Of a stretch of DNA of 64,000 nucleotides, positions 57,473-64,000 are shown one piece after another. Both the position numbers and the translations under genes were made by a program. The notes under the pieces are model-generated. The model saw nothing but the letters and a program-made list of their open reading frames with translations. It did not search any database and was not told where the DNA came from. Numbering within the stretch: the first letter of the stretch is position 1; each line of letters starts with the position of its first letter. Source of the stretch: a virus; IMG/VR virus record IMGVR_UViG_3300035703_000079, positions 1-64,000 of that record; one strand, 5' to 3'.

Positions 57473-57826
57473 TTAATTTTCACAATTGTTACAGCCGTAT
57501 TTCCCCGGCCTTTGCTCCAGCATTACCCCAGCATTGCAAACGGGGCAGACTTGGGGCAGGAAATGGAAGAAGGCCCCCATTTCATAAATTCTTTTCTCTG
57601 TAAAACAGGAGCGAGAAGTATAATACCAATACCCCCAGCCTGCTTTCTCTACGAAATCCGGCTTTTCTCCCTTTGGCAACATTGCACAAAATCGGGTTTC
57701 TGACACAAGCCATTGCCCCCCGACAAAGCGGGCATGAAGCCGGATTTTCTGCACCCCTATTTCCTCCCCCGTTTGGAAGGAATACAGGGGAGCAACAAAA
57801 ACACGGATGTAAGGAAGAACCACCAT
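57473..57826 (-). CDS. zinc-ribbon protein
   Basis: 117 aa. Aromatic beta body (WGYWYYTSRSCFTEKR) and a C-terminal CPVC - CNNC pair that should bind zinc. Shares one base with the upstream stop. Role unknown. Confidence 0.6.
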   Translation of the reverse strand: MVVLPYIRVFVAPLYSFQTGEEIGVQKIRLHARFVGGQWLVSETRFCAMLPKGEKPDFVEKAGWGYWYYTSRSCFTEKRIYEMGAFFHFLPQVCPVCNAGVMLEQRPGKYGCNNCEN

Positions 57827-58098
57827 TATTTTAGCGTCAAATAATGGCCAGTATCAAGAATAAGGTATTTGCGGCCCCGGTAGAGGTAGATGGGGGGGAA
57901 TAAGTCAATGCGGCAGCCTTCGACATAGGCAAATTCAGTAGAATGTCGTGTGCAGTATATGGCTTTAGGGAAGTCCCATAATTCTTTGAGGTTGCCAGTG
58001 CCTAAAAGCTTACCCCTGAATTGGGCAAAAATGCTTTCCTGCGTTTCAGGACGTAGGCCCCGACTAACGCGGCCAAATGTTGTGTTTCTTGTTTTCAT
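57826..58098 (-). CDS. hypothetical protein, 90 aa
   Basis: Start at ATG 58098 (MKTRNTTFGRVSRGLRPET). YLYRGRKYLILDTGHYLTLK at the end. No family recognised. Confidence 0.6.
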   Translation of the reverse strand: MKTRNTTFGRVSRGLRPETQESIFAQFRGKLLGTGNLKELWDFPKAIYCTRHSTEFAYVEGCRIDLFPPIYLYRGRKYLILDTGHYLTLK

Positions 58099-58176
58099 GT
58101 CAGTAAATTGGTAAAAATTGGCCCCTTTGCCCCGCATTGAAGGGCAGCCCCGAAGGCAGCAAAGGGGGTGTTTTAT

Positions 58177-59040
58177 TTAGGCCGGCAATTGAATGCCTAA
58201 CAAACTACGAACAGTAGACCGCCCGTTCATTGTGTTTTGCCGTTGCCAAGCCTGGTTAGTCGGGCTCCATTTCAGGCCGTTTCTCTTGAGCTTCTGAATG
58301 GTTTCAGCGTCCGGCCTTGCATCGTGCTTAATGCGTATGCGGTCGGCCTCCCAATCAATCTCTACAACTCCATCAGCAAAAGGCACAACCACTACACCTA
58401 CGGTTTCGGTGCGCTCCTGCTTTTTCTCAAGCTCCTTTATCCGGTCCTCCACTCTTTTAATGTTAGCCAGATTGTTAGGCAAATGAAAACCAAAACGCAT
58501 GGTCCAATCCAACATATGCGGCTCAATGCCAAAAGTTTCTGTCAGGTATGCATCAATATTTCCCCCCGTCCGCTTCGCCTGTGAAATCCGGCGGTTTCCT
58601 TCTTTCATAAGTTCATGCGACTTTTTCAGACTTGCCAATTCAGCCCGGTAACGGTCCAATTCCGAAAGGTGCGTTTTAGCCGGGCCCGCATTGCGTAAAA
58701 TGGCTTTCTTTGCACGTTCCCGCCATTGCATAAAAAGTTCATAGTGCTTCTGCTCACTCATTTGCCGCTTGCGGTTACGCTCTACGGGAAACCTTGCCGG
58801 ACCTGTTACCGCTACACTTGCCGTTCTGGATAATGCGCCCAACCAAGTGGTAAAAAGCCGCTCAAATTTGTTTTGGTAGTCCGTCCGGCTTTCCTCCGGT
58901 AATTCCTGCAAATCGGCTTCTAGGATGGCGGAAAACTCTTTAATGGTGCGTTCTCCACGTGCTTCAGGATTGAACGAAACCCAATAATAAGCCCGGCGGG
59001 CTGCCTCTGTGTGGTGTGCTAAGATCATATTAGTATCCAA
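58177..59040 (-). CDS. conserved phage/mobile-element protein (GPARFP, RWSPTxxAWQR)
   Basis: 287 aa. Residues 70-130 hold VAVTGPARFPVERNRKR and FMQWRERAKKAILR, the middle is coiled coil, and the C-terminal 70 residues carry a small beta domain ending in LKRNGLKWSPTNQAWQRQ. Both blocks are familiar from proteins spread over many phages and conjugative elements; the role is not known to me. Overlaps the upstream gene by 11 nt. Confidence 0.65.
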   Translation of the reverse strand: MDTNMILAHHTEAARRAYYWVSFNPEARGERTIKEFSAILEADLQELPEESRTDYQNKFERLFTTWLGALSRTASVAVTGPARFPVERNRKRQMSEQKHYELFMQWRERAKKAILRNAGPAKTHLSELDRYRAELASLKKSHELMKEGNRRISQAKRTGGNIDAYLTETFGIEPHMLDWTMRFGFHLPNNLANIKRVEDRIKELEKKQERTETVGVVVVPFADGVVEIDWEADRIRIKHDARPDAETIQKLKRNGLKWSPTNQAWQRQNTMNGRSTVRSLLGIQLPA

Positions 59041-59260
59041 ATTCTTGTTTCAACTCGCTGCCCTCAAACATTAACGCCAAATCTTTCTTGGACACCCTTT
59101 TGGGTTTGCCGTTCCGAAAGTCGAAAATCTTGAAATACCCAGGCTTACAGCCGTCAAACTTTATCACCTCATTGAGTTGGGTGATGTTGCAGAAATAGTC
59201 CCGTCCTAATGTGGTGCGGACGTGGAAAACCCGTAGGTTGTTGTCGATGGTAGTGTTCAT
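59030..59260 (-). CDS. hypothetical protein, 76 aa
   Basis: VFHVRTTLGRDYFCNITQLNEVI and basic KPKRVSKKDLALMFEG. No family recognised. Confidence 0.6.
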   Translation of the reverse strand: MNTTIDNNLRVFHVRTTLGRDYFCNITQLNEVIKFDGCKPGYFKIFDFRNGKPKRVSKKDLALMFEGSELKQEFGY

Positions 59261-59371
59261 GGAGTAAATTGGTTTTAAAATTGGCCCCCTCGCCTGTTCC
59301 GATGTTAAGGCTTGCTACCCGTGTTAGGGTGAGGGGAAACCGCTTCCTGAACTTGCAGGAAACAGGAAGAT

Positions 59372-59653
59372 TTATGCTAACCTTTCGGCAATGTCGCAGG
59401 CACTAATCCAAACCCAACGGATTAAGCTTTCTTGATGGTCCGCTAATTGCTCAGCATCCCAGGCCCCGTATTCTTTTAATTCCTTCGCCAAATTTTCAGG
59501 GCTTAATAAAGCCAATTGCTTTTTCACATAGGGTTTTTGGCTCACCTCTATTACATCCCGCTCACAGTCCCCTGAATGGGAACACCTCAAAGCGTCCGAT
59601 TTTGTTAGGCTTAATTCATTGCCATAGTTGCCGGTGTTGTAATGCGTTTTCAT
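59372..59653 (-). CDS. conserved small protein (CSHSGDCExDV, EYGAWDxEQL)
   Basis: 93 aa. ALRCSHSGDCERDVIEV, LAKELKEYGAWDAEQLADH and a closing WVWISACDIAERL form a pattern known from many Bacteroidota phages and mobile elements; function unknown. Confidence 0.7.
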   Translation of the reverse strand: MKTHYNTGNYGNELSLTKSDALRCSHSGDCERDVIEVSQKPYVKKQLALLSPENLAKELKEYGAWDAEQLADHQESLIRWVWISACDIAERLA

Positions 59654-59704
59654 GTTGCAAGTTTTTTGTTCGTTTTTGATGGGACAAACATAACACCCCC
59701 CAAT

Positions 59705-59941
59705 CTAATTCTCCAAACTTTTTTTTATCTTTTTTTTCAAATAATCTGTAAGTTCCTCACGTACAGCCTCTAAGCCTCCCAAAGTTTCTATCTCAAACCC
59801 GGTAACCCATAAACGAACAACCTGTTTTTTATCCTGTTCTTTCATAGGCTTTCTCCCCGCGTTCCTGTAATGGCCCACGCGTTTTTCCCTTTCGTTGCTC
59901 CCCTGAATACTCCTTCCGTTTTTCATAGCGTTCTTTTCCAT
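59705..59941 (-). CDS. small regulator-like protein (NAGRKP-type)
   Basis: 78 aa from ATG 59941. YRNAGRKPMKEQDKKQVVRLWV followed by LGGLEAVREELTDYLKK is the pattern of small ribbon-helix-helix-like proteins frequent in mobile elements. Start chosen because the upstream extension is hydrophobic and non-conserved. It is the first gene of the long - strand unit, next to the repeat region. Confidence 0.65.
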   Translation of the reverse strand: MEKNAMKNGRSIQGSNEREKRVGHYRNAGRKPMKEQDKKQVVRLWVTGFEIETLGGLEAVREELTDYLKKKIKKSLEN

Positions 59942-60947
59942 GCTACAAAGGAACAAACAAAGGGAAACACGAAAGGAACTTTCCCGACGAAATACAAGGG
60001 GAAACACGACAAACCAAACAGAAGGCTAGACGAATAATTAAGCGGAAAACCAGCAATACTCCAAAGGGGCCCGAAAGGGACAAGAAAGGCGGATTTTTGG
60101 GGCGGGGAAAAAATTGTCCCTTTTTCGTTTCCCCTCTTTTCCCTTTGGTTTCCCCTTTGGACCTTTCCTGGTTCTTCCCTTGGTGCTTCCCTTGGTGCTT
60201 CCTTTGGTCGGTCCCTTCGTTGCCTTTCGTTCTTCCCTTGGTGCTTCCCTTTGGTTATCCCCTTTCCTTTTCCCCTTCGTTACTCCTTTGTGCTTTGAAA
60301 GGAATACTCCCTGGAAATTCGAAAGGGACAAACGAAAGGGGTTTCCCTCTGAAACGAAAGGGGCAAACATTCGACAAACGAAAGGGAACGGAAGATCCTT
60401 CTTTCGGGTTTTCCTTTGAGTTCCCCTTTCGACAATCCGGGAGAGAGGTTTCTTCGGACCTTCCAAAGACAAACGAAAGGAAAAGACGAAAGGAATGCAC
60501 GGGGTTTAACAGGATGGATTCCGGGAAACCAGGGACACCCCGGGGTGGGAGGGGGTCATACTTCCGCTATGTGTAACGATACTTCCGCTGGAAGGGCTGG
60601 GATTAAAAATCCCTACTTTCGCTGTATGGTACGTTGTGGATTTTCGCAGTGTTCTCCGGTGTCCCTTTCTTTCGCTATGAATTTCCATTCTCCCTTTCGA
60701 ATGTTCCTTTTTGGTCCGAAGTGTTTTTCTGTGGGATTGCTTTCGTTTTTCGAAAGGAGTTTTGAAAGGGAGAATTGAAAGGAATAACGAAAGGGACGGG
60801 AGTGTTTCGAAAGGGAGTAATGAGAGGGGGAATCAGAGGGAGTAGTGAAAGGGTGTAACGCTTGTATTATACATAGCGAAACAGTAAAAGTGGCGAAAAA
60901 GAGGCTTAAATATGTGAGTATCAGGGAGAAACGTGATGTGTTTTGCC

Positions 60948-60962
60948 GTCGGGATTTCCGAC
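60948..60962. promoter_or_regulatory. palindromic operator GTCGG-N5-CCGAC, copy 1
   Basis: GTCGG GATTT CCGAC. The second copy is 41 bp away (about four helical turns), about 290 bp upstream of the RepL-like gene. Confidence 0.55.
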
Positions 60963-60988
60963 TTTAGGGGCTAAAAAAGGGGTTGGAA

Positions 60989-61003
60989 GTCGGGAATACC
61001 GAC
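60989..61003. promoter_or_regulatory. palindromic operator GTCGG-N5-CCGAC, copy 2
   Basis: GTCGG GAATA CCGAC. Same arms and spacing as copy 1. Confidence 0.55.
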
Positions 61004-61044
61004 GCTAACGAAGTGGAAAAACGAAAGGGGTAAACATTCCCATT

Positions 61045-61062
61045 TCGGGAATAAATTCCCGA
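61045..61062. promoter_or_regulatory. 18-bp palindrome
   Basis: TCGGGAAT AA ATTCCCGA, 8-bp perfect arms, 42 bp past operator copy 2. Possibly a third site of the same control region. Confidence 0.45.
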
Positions 61063-61277
61063 TTCGGGGGAATTTTCAGGGGAATAACGAAAAGGGGAGA
61101 GATGGAGGAACGAAGGGAGTATTGAGAGGTACACTATAGGAGATATATAATAGGAAGCCGAAGATTTTTCATTTTTTGTTTGTAAGTGAGTGATTTTAAA
61201 AAAGATGGGATATTTTTGCCCTTGTCAAGATAATTAACGCAGAAATGTTACCTTTGTCAATAATATTGACACGGGGT

Positions 61278-61763
61278 ATGAGTGAGGAAAAATGGGGGCC
61301 TGATTTTATCCGAGCGATTGTTAAGACAGCTGACATTGGTCTTAGTAAGTTTGTGTCGGAGAAACATATTCCTGTAAGAATGGTGAGAGGCAAAGTAGTT
61401 GAACGGCGAGGCAGGGTTCGGGTGAATCGGTCGCCGGAGTATAGAAACGCTGTATTGTCGTTGTCTGGTCCTGCATGGAAGCTATGGACGTGGATATGTT
61501 GTGAGATGACGATTGACGCTGATAGGGTGTGGGTGAATCGCAAGCATTTTGTCAGTACAATTGGGGTGAAGGAGGGGATATTCCGGCTTGCTGTCCGGGA
61601 ATTGTGCGAAAAAGGGTTTATTCAGAAGGTGGAAGAGAACAAGTTCCCTAAGCCGATTAAAGATGTCTTTTTCGTCAATCCTCATTACGTGTTCTGCGGG
61701 AACATTACGGAGCGATTCAAGCATTTTCTCCATTTCGAAGGGGATGTTGATAGGGCAAAGTGA
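61278..61763 (+). CDS. RepL-like replication initiation protein (winged helix)
   Basis: 161 aa from ATG 61278; an in-frame ATG at 61245 overlaps a TACCTTTG promoter box (61249-61256) and is rejected. WVNRKHFVSTIGVKEGIFRLAVRELCEKGFIQKV is a winged-helix, and the following KDVFFVNPHYVFCGN resembles the VNP block of RepL-type plasmid initiators. Probably binds the adjacent repeat region. Confidence 0.65.
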   Translation: MSEEKWGPDFIRAIVKTADIGLSKFVSEKHIPVRMVRGKVVERRGRVRVNRSPEYRNAVLSLSGPAWKLWTWICCEMTIDADRVWVNRKHFVSTIGVKEGIFRLAVRELCEKGFIQKVEENKFPKPIKDVFFVNPHYVFCGNITERFKHFLHFEGDVDRAK

Positions 61764-61843
61764 GGAATAGTTGGAGTTTTTTGGTTTATTCGGAATTGTG
61801 CCACACCTTTGCCTGCCCGGTTTTTTTGTATTCATCGCAAGAG

Positions 61844-61868
61844 CCCTTGGATATTTCCGAGGGTTTTT
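61844..61868 (+). terminator. terminator after the RepL-like gene
   Basis: CCCTTGG (61844-61850) pairs with CCGAGGG (61857-61863) apart from one mismatch, then TTTTT. I see nothing else in 61764-61944. Confidence 0.7.
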
Positions 61869-61944
61869 GCGTTTTAGTCGCCCCATTCTGTCATTCCGTC
61901 GAAAGAAATAGCCGGAACGAGGGGCCGCCGGGATATTTGGGGGA

Positions 61945-62133
61945 ATGACAAAACAGCAATACACATTAGGGGGAGTGTCGTTAGAGCTCCCTATGAGCCA
62001 TCAGGAGGCCAAAAAGTTCGTTCTGGGGCTATGTCCCTCCGCCCGGATTGACGTGCTTACAGCGGTGCTTTCTGGGGGAATTACGGAGCAAACGCAGGAT
62101 ATTCCCAATTACAACACAGAAGGAGCGGAATGA
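61945..62133 (+). CDS. hypothetical protein, 62 aa
   Basis: MTKQQYTLGGVSLELPMSHQ, then AKKFVLGLCPSARIDVLTAVL. GATATTTG lies 5 nt before the ATG. ATGA-coupled to the next gene. No family recognised. Confidence 0.6.
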   Translation: MTKQQYTLGGVSLELPMSHQEAKKFVLGLCPSARIDVLTAVLSGGITEQTQDIPNYNTEGAE

Positions 62134-62330
62134 CATTCGACTGGAACACAGCTCACGAGTGGTGGGAGCGCCACAGGGGCATTGACACATTCCGGGCGTC
62201 CCCGCAAGTGCGGGAGGCCATGGATAAGGCCCGGAGTGCCATGCTAACGAAGGAATTGTCGGAAGTGAAAACGCTTCAGGAAGCGTTTAGCCAGGTTTGG
62301 GAGGAATACCAGAAAGGAATCAAAAAGTAG
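62130..62330 (+). CDS. hypothetical protein, 66 aa
   Basis: Helical (FDWNTAHEWWERHRGID, LQEAFSQVWEEYQKGIKK). ATGA-coupled. A terminator lies about 30 nt downstream. No family recognised. Confidence 0.6.
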   Translation: MTFDWNTAHEWWERHRGIDTFRASPQVREAMDKARSAMLTKELSEVKTLQEAFSQVWEEYQKGIKK

Positions 62331-62358
62331 ATAGTGTTTCATTGTCAAAAAGGGAAAG

Positions 62359-62383
62359 GGTCGGGTGCTTCATCCGGCCTTTT
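62359..62383 (+). terminator. terminator
   Basis: GGTCGGGTG (62359-62367), 3-nt loop, CATCCGGCC (62371-62379) with two G-U pairs, then TTTT. Confidence 0.7.
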
Positions 62384-62427
62384 ATTCATTCTGTCGAGAA
62401 ACACGCCCGGTGTAACGCCCGGGAAAC

Positions 62428-62435
62428 TAAGTTTG
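62428..62435 (+). promoter_or_regulatory. -7 box TAAGTTTG
   Basis: TAAGTTTG ends 4 nt before ATG 62440; no clear -33 element. Leaderless arrangement. Confidence 0.5.
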
Positions 62436-62439
62436 CCCC

Positions 62440-62595
62440 ATGGAAAAACGTTTGCCCCTTTCGATAAAACAAGAAATCCGGCTGGAAGCGGAGCTGCTCT
62501 CCCGGGAACTCGGGAAAGGGGCCGAGCGTAACATCCGGCAACTCGTCCGAAACAGAATTGAGGCCTTCTGGGCCTCGAAAGGACGGAGAGGGTAG
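62440..62595 (+). CDS. small basic helical protein, 51 aa
   Basis: EKRLPLSIKQEIRLEAELL then ERNIRQLVRNRIEAFWASK: looks like a small ribbon-helix-helix or helix-bundle DNA-binding protein. Between two terminators with its own promoter box, so an independent unit, as fits a regulator. Confidence 0.6.
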   Translation: MEKRLPLSIKQEIRLEAELLSRELGKGAERNIRQLVRNRIEAFWASKGRRG

Positions 62596-62642
62596 GGAGA
62601 AGTCTTGTAAGTAGTTTTTCATTTGTTCCATAGTGTCGAAAG

Positions 62643-62667
62643 AACCCGGTGTTTCGCCGGGTTTTTT
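62643..62667 (+). terminator. terminator
   Basis: AACCCGG (62643-62649) pairs with CCGGGTT (62657-62663), followed by TTTT. Confidence 0.85.
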
Positions 62668-62687
62668 CATGTAATCCCAAAAATAAA

Positions 62688-62718
62688 TTTGACAGGTTGT
62701 AAAAGTGTTATACCTTTG
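62688..62718 (+). promoter_or_regulatory. consensus Bacteroidota promoter
   Basis: TTTG (62688-62691), exactly 19 bp, TACCTTTG (62711-62718). A perfect match to -33 TTTG / -7 TAnnTTTG. The ATG of the HTH gene follows after 5 nt. Confidence 0.9.
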
Positions 62719-62723
62719 CACTC

Positions 62724-62894
62724 ATGGAACAGAGACCAGCGCAAGAATTTATGACCCCAGCACGGAAGGTGCTGACAATCATTGATTATGCCCGGGAAAA
62801 CAAGATTACCCGGCAGACGGTGTACAACTACATTAAGCAAGGGAAACTCAAGACAATCAAATTGGGTAACCAGCAATTCATCCAAGTCGGGTGA
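62724..62894 (+). CDS. MerR/excisionase-type HTH protein, 56 aa
   Basis: VLTIIDYARENKITRQTVYNYIKQGKLKTIKLGNQQFIQ spans an HTH_17-type fold (helix-turn-helix plus wing). Expressed from a consensus promoter; probably a regulator of the right-hand early genes. Shorter than the 60 codons usually used as a cut-off. Confidence 0.8.
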   Translation: MEQRPAQEFMTPARKVLTIIDYARENKITRQTVYNYIKQGKLKTIKLGNQQFIQVG

Positions 62895-62928
62895 TTTTTT
62901 TTCTCCAAACGTTTGACAAAGTGTAAAA

Positions 62929-63570
62929 ATGGCATTGCAACAGAAGTATCAAGATTTGGTGTTGGAAGCAAAAAAACAGCATTACGCAGTTTTGCGGGGG
63001 ATTTACGAAAAAGCCTTTTCGGATGTTGATATTAAGATTGGCGATTACGTAAGAACCGATAAAATAGGTTGTGGCAAGTTTTTGTGGAACGTTGTGAATA
63101 TAAGGTTGTTAGACTATGCGAAAGACGACTTTAACACGATAGACATGGATATTGTGGTTGACATTAAGAGAGTTAACAAGTTTGGCATTCTTAGTCCTTA
63201 CGTTAAGACGGTTTTGGTTTCAGACGTAAAAAAAGACAGTGCTGCGGGGTTAGAACCAAAATGCCATTCTAAGGACAAAACGTTTGTGTATGTGATGTTT
63301 GACGCAAATACTTGTTTATTTAAGATAGGGAGGAGTAAAACCCCGGTTTTTAGAGAAAGAACGCTCCAGTCTGAAAAGCCTTCAATTTCTTTAGTGTTTT
63401 ATTTTGAGGGGTTAAAGGAAACGGAACGAGCGCTTCATAAAAAGTACAAGAAAAAGCAAATAAGAGGGGAGTGGTTTGCCCTGACAAATCAAGACATAAA
63501 AGACCTTCGAAGTGAGTTCAAAGGCGATGGATTGGTAGAAGTGTTAGACCAAAACCAAGCGAAGAAATGA
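62929..63570 (+). CDS. T5orf172 / GIY-YIG-like domain protein
   Basis: 213 aa, AT-rich. The C-terminal half (TFVYVMFDANTCLFKIGRSKTP, LVFYFEGLKETERALHKKYKKK, RGEWFAL) has the Y-x-G-R-E landmarks of the T5orf172/MUG113 nuclease-like domain. The N-terminal half is unrecognised. The base composition differs from neighbours, suggesting recent transfer. ATGA-coupled to the next gene. Confidence 0.75.
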   Translation: MALQQKYQDLVLEAKKQHYAVLRGIYEKAFSDVDIKIGDYVRTDKIGCGKFLWNVVNIRLLDYAKDDFNTIDMDIVVDIKRVNKFGILSPYVKTVLVSDVKKDSAAGLEPKCHSKDKTFVYVMFDANTCLFKIGRSKTPVFRERTLQSEKPSISLVFYFEGLKETERALHKKYKKKQIRGEWFALTNQDIKDLRSEFKGDGLVEVLDQNQAKK

Positions 63571-64000
63571 AGCGGAAATCTTTCATCCTACACATGGACA
63601 GCTTGGACGTTTTGAGTGAGTTGAGCCACGAACAAGTCGGACAATTGTTTATTGCAATGCGTGATTACAACAATGACGAAGAGGTGAAACTCGAAGGTTT
63701 GCTCAAGGCGGTATTTATCCCTTTCAAAAATCAATTTGACAGGGATGCGGAAAAGTATGAAGCTATCGTATTGAGAAACAGGGAGAACGGGAAAAACGGA
63801 GGCAAACCCAAGAAAACCCAAACAAACCCAGTGGGTATTTTGGGAACCCAGCCGAACCCAGACAAACCCGATAATGATAGTGATAGTAAGAGTGATAGTA
63901 AGAGTGATAGTGATAATGAAAGTGATAGTGGTATTACCCCCTTACCCCCAGAGGGGGAATTGAGCGCTACACCGCCGGAGGAGGAGAAACCTACCCCTAA
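63567..64000 (+). CDS. DUF6291-type phage protein, cut by window end
   Basis: First 144 residues only. RKSFILHMDSLDVLSELSHEQVGQLFIAMRDYN, then FKNQFDRDAEKYEAI and NRENGKNGGKPKK fit the DUF6291 family found in phages and prophages, where it often precedes a replication-initiator domain. A low-complexity Asp/Ser/Lys linker (nt 63873-63932, repeated GATAGT/AAGAGT units) follows. Confidence 0.7.
   Translation, partial: MKRKSFILHMDSLDVLSELSHEQVGQLFIAMRDYNNDEEVKLEGLLKAVFIPFKNQFDRDAEKYEAIVLRNRENGKNGGKPKKTQTNPVGILGTQPNPDKPDNDSDSKSDSKSDSDNESDSGITPLPPEGELSATPPEEEKPTP

Larger units (their letters stand above)
59960..61110. repeat. gene-free region with many CGAAAGG repeats; origin/control candidate
   Basis: I count about twenty copies of CGAAAGG or its complement, often as AACGAAAGGG, mixed with polypurine/polypyrimidine tracts (60118-60300 is almost pure C/T). 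Open frames here are low-complexity products of the repeats. Four TTCCGCT/TTTCGCT-ATG-like motifs occur at 60568-60680. The region separates the - strand and + strand transcription units and precedes a RepL-like gene, as an iteron origin would. Confidence 0.55.

Noticed and set aside
60038-60576. Overlapping ORFs of 100-160 aa on both strands
   Set aside because: They are low-complexity translations of the CGAAAGG and C/T repeats in several frames at once, without domain features.
61760-61948. 62-aa ORF after the RepL-like gene
   Set aside because: It spans the terminator hairpin, is Cys/Phe-rich and has no coupling beyond chance; the 181-bp gap reads as non-coding.
63873-63932. Tandem GATAGT/AAGAGT repeat as a regulatory array
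   Set aside because: It is in frame and encodes an Asp/Ser/Lys linker of the DUF6291-type protein, a common low-complexity linker.

Overview
The window is a large piece of a tailed-phage genome (podovirus-like gene order) that very probably infects a Bacteroidota host. The host inference rests on promoters of the Bacteroidota type (TTTG - 19 bp - TAnnTTTG), on the near absence of Shine-Dalgarno sequences, and on many small proteins of families familiar from Bacteroidota phages. No integrase, DNA polymerase or CRISPR array is visible. Both window edges cut through genes, so the replication genes outside are not seen.

Layout. (1) 0-6.2 kb, + strand: NinB-like recombination protein, HNH nuclease, two GroES-like genes, small packaging-region genes and the large terminase. 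(2) 6.5-9.7 kb, - strand: three glycosyltransferase-type genes, one fused to a methyltransferase, behind a divergent promoter. (3) 9.8-40.8 kb, + strand: virion module with connector or ring-like proteins, two giant multidomain proteins (1446 and 1366 aa; the first carries an ADP-ribosyltransferase-like domain), a propeller or muzzle-like protein, internal protein, portal, scaffold, capsid, tail fibre and small tail genes. It is interrupted by a broken DNA methyltransferase gene, a KilA-N gene on the opposite strand and a ferritin-like gene. (4) 40.7-45.5 kb: lysis region (two holin candidates, spanin-like lipoprotein, M15 endolysin), an odd tRNA-like gene and, in the middle, a low-GC insertion that reads as an integron-type gene-cassette array with five attC-like sites and four cassette ORFs but no integrase. 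(5) 45.5-60 kb, - strand: a dense early-type operon of small proteins linked by ATGA overlaps, with a MazG-like protein, a LytTR regulator, dUTPase, a secreted zinc-protease lipoprotein and replication-associated proteins. (6) 60.0-61.2 kb: a gene-free stretch packed with CGAAAGG repeats and palindromes, the best candidate for a replication origin or control region. (7) 61.2-64 kb, + strand: RepL-like replication protein, small regulators, a T5orf172/GIY-YIG-like protein and the start of a DUF6291-type protein.

Most striking items: the cassette array inside a phage genome, with reading frames that begin inside the preceding attC site; recurrent leaderless promoters in which the -7 box lies 4-6 bp before the ATG; the ferritin-like protein next to a giant virion protein; and the methyltransferase cassette flanked by a 16-bp direct repeat and split by one TGA. 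All function calls come from reading motifs by eye; no database search was run.
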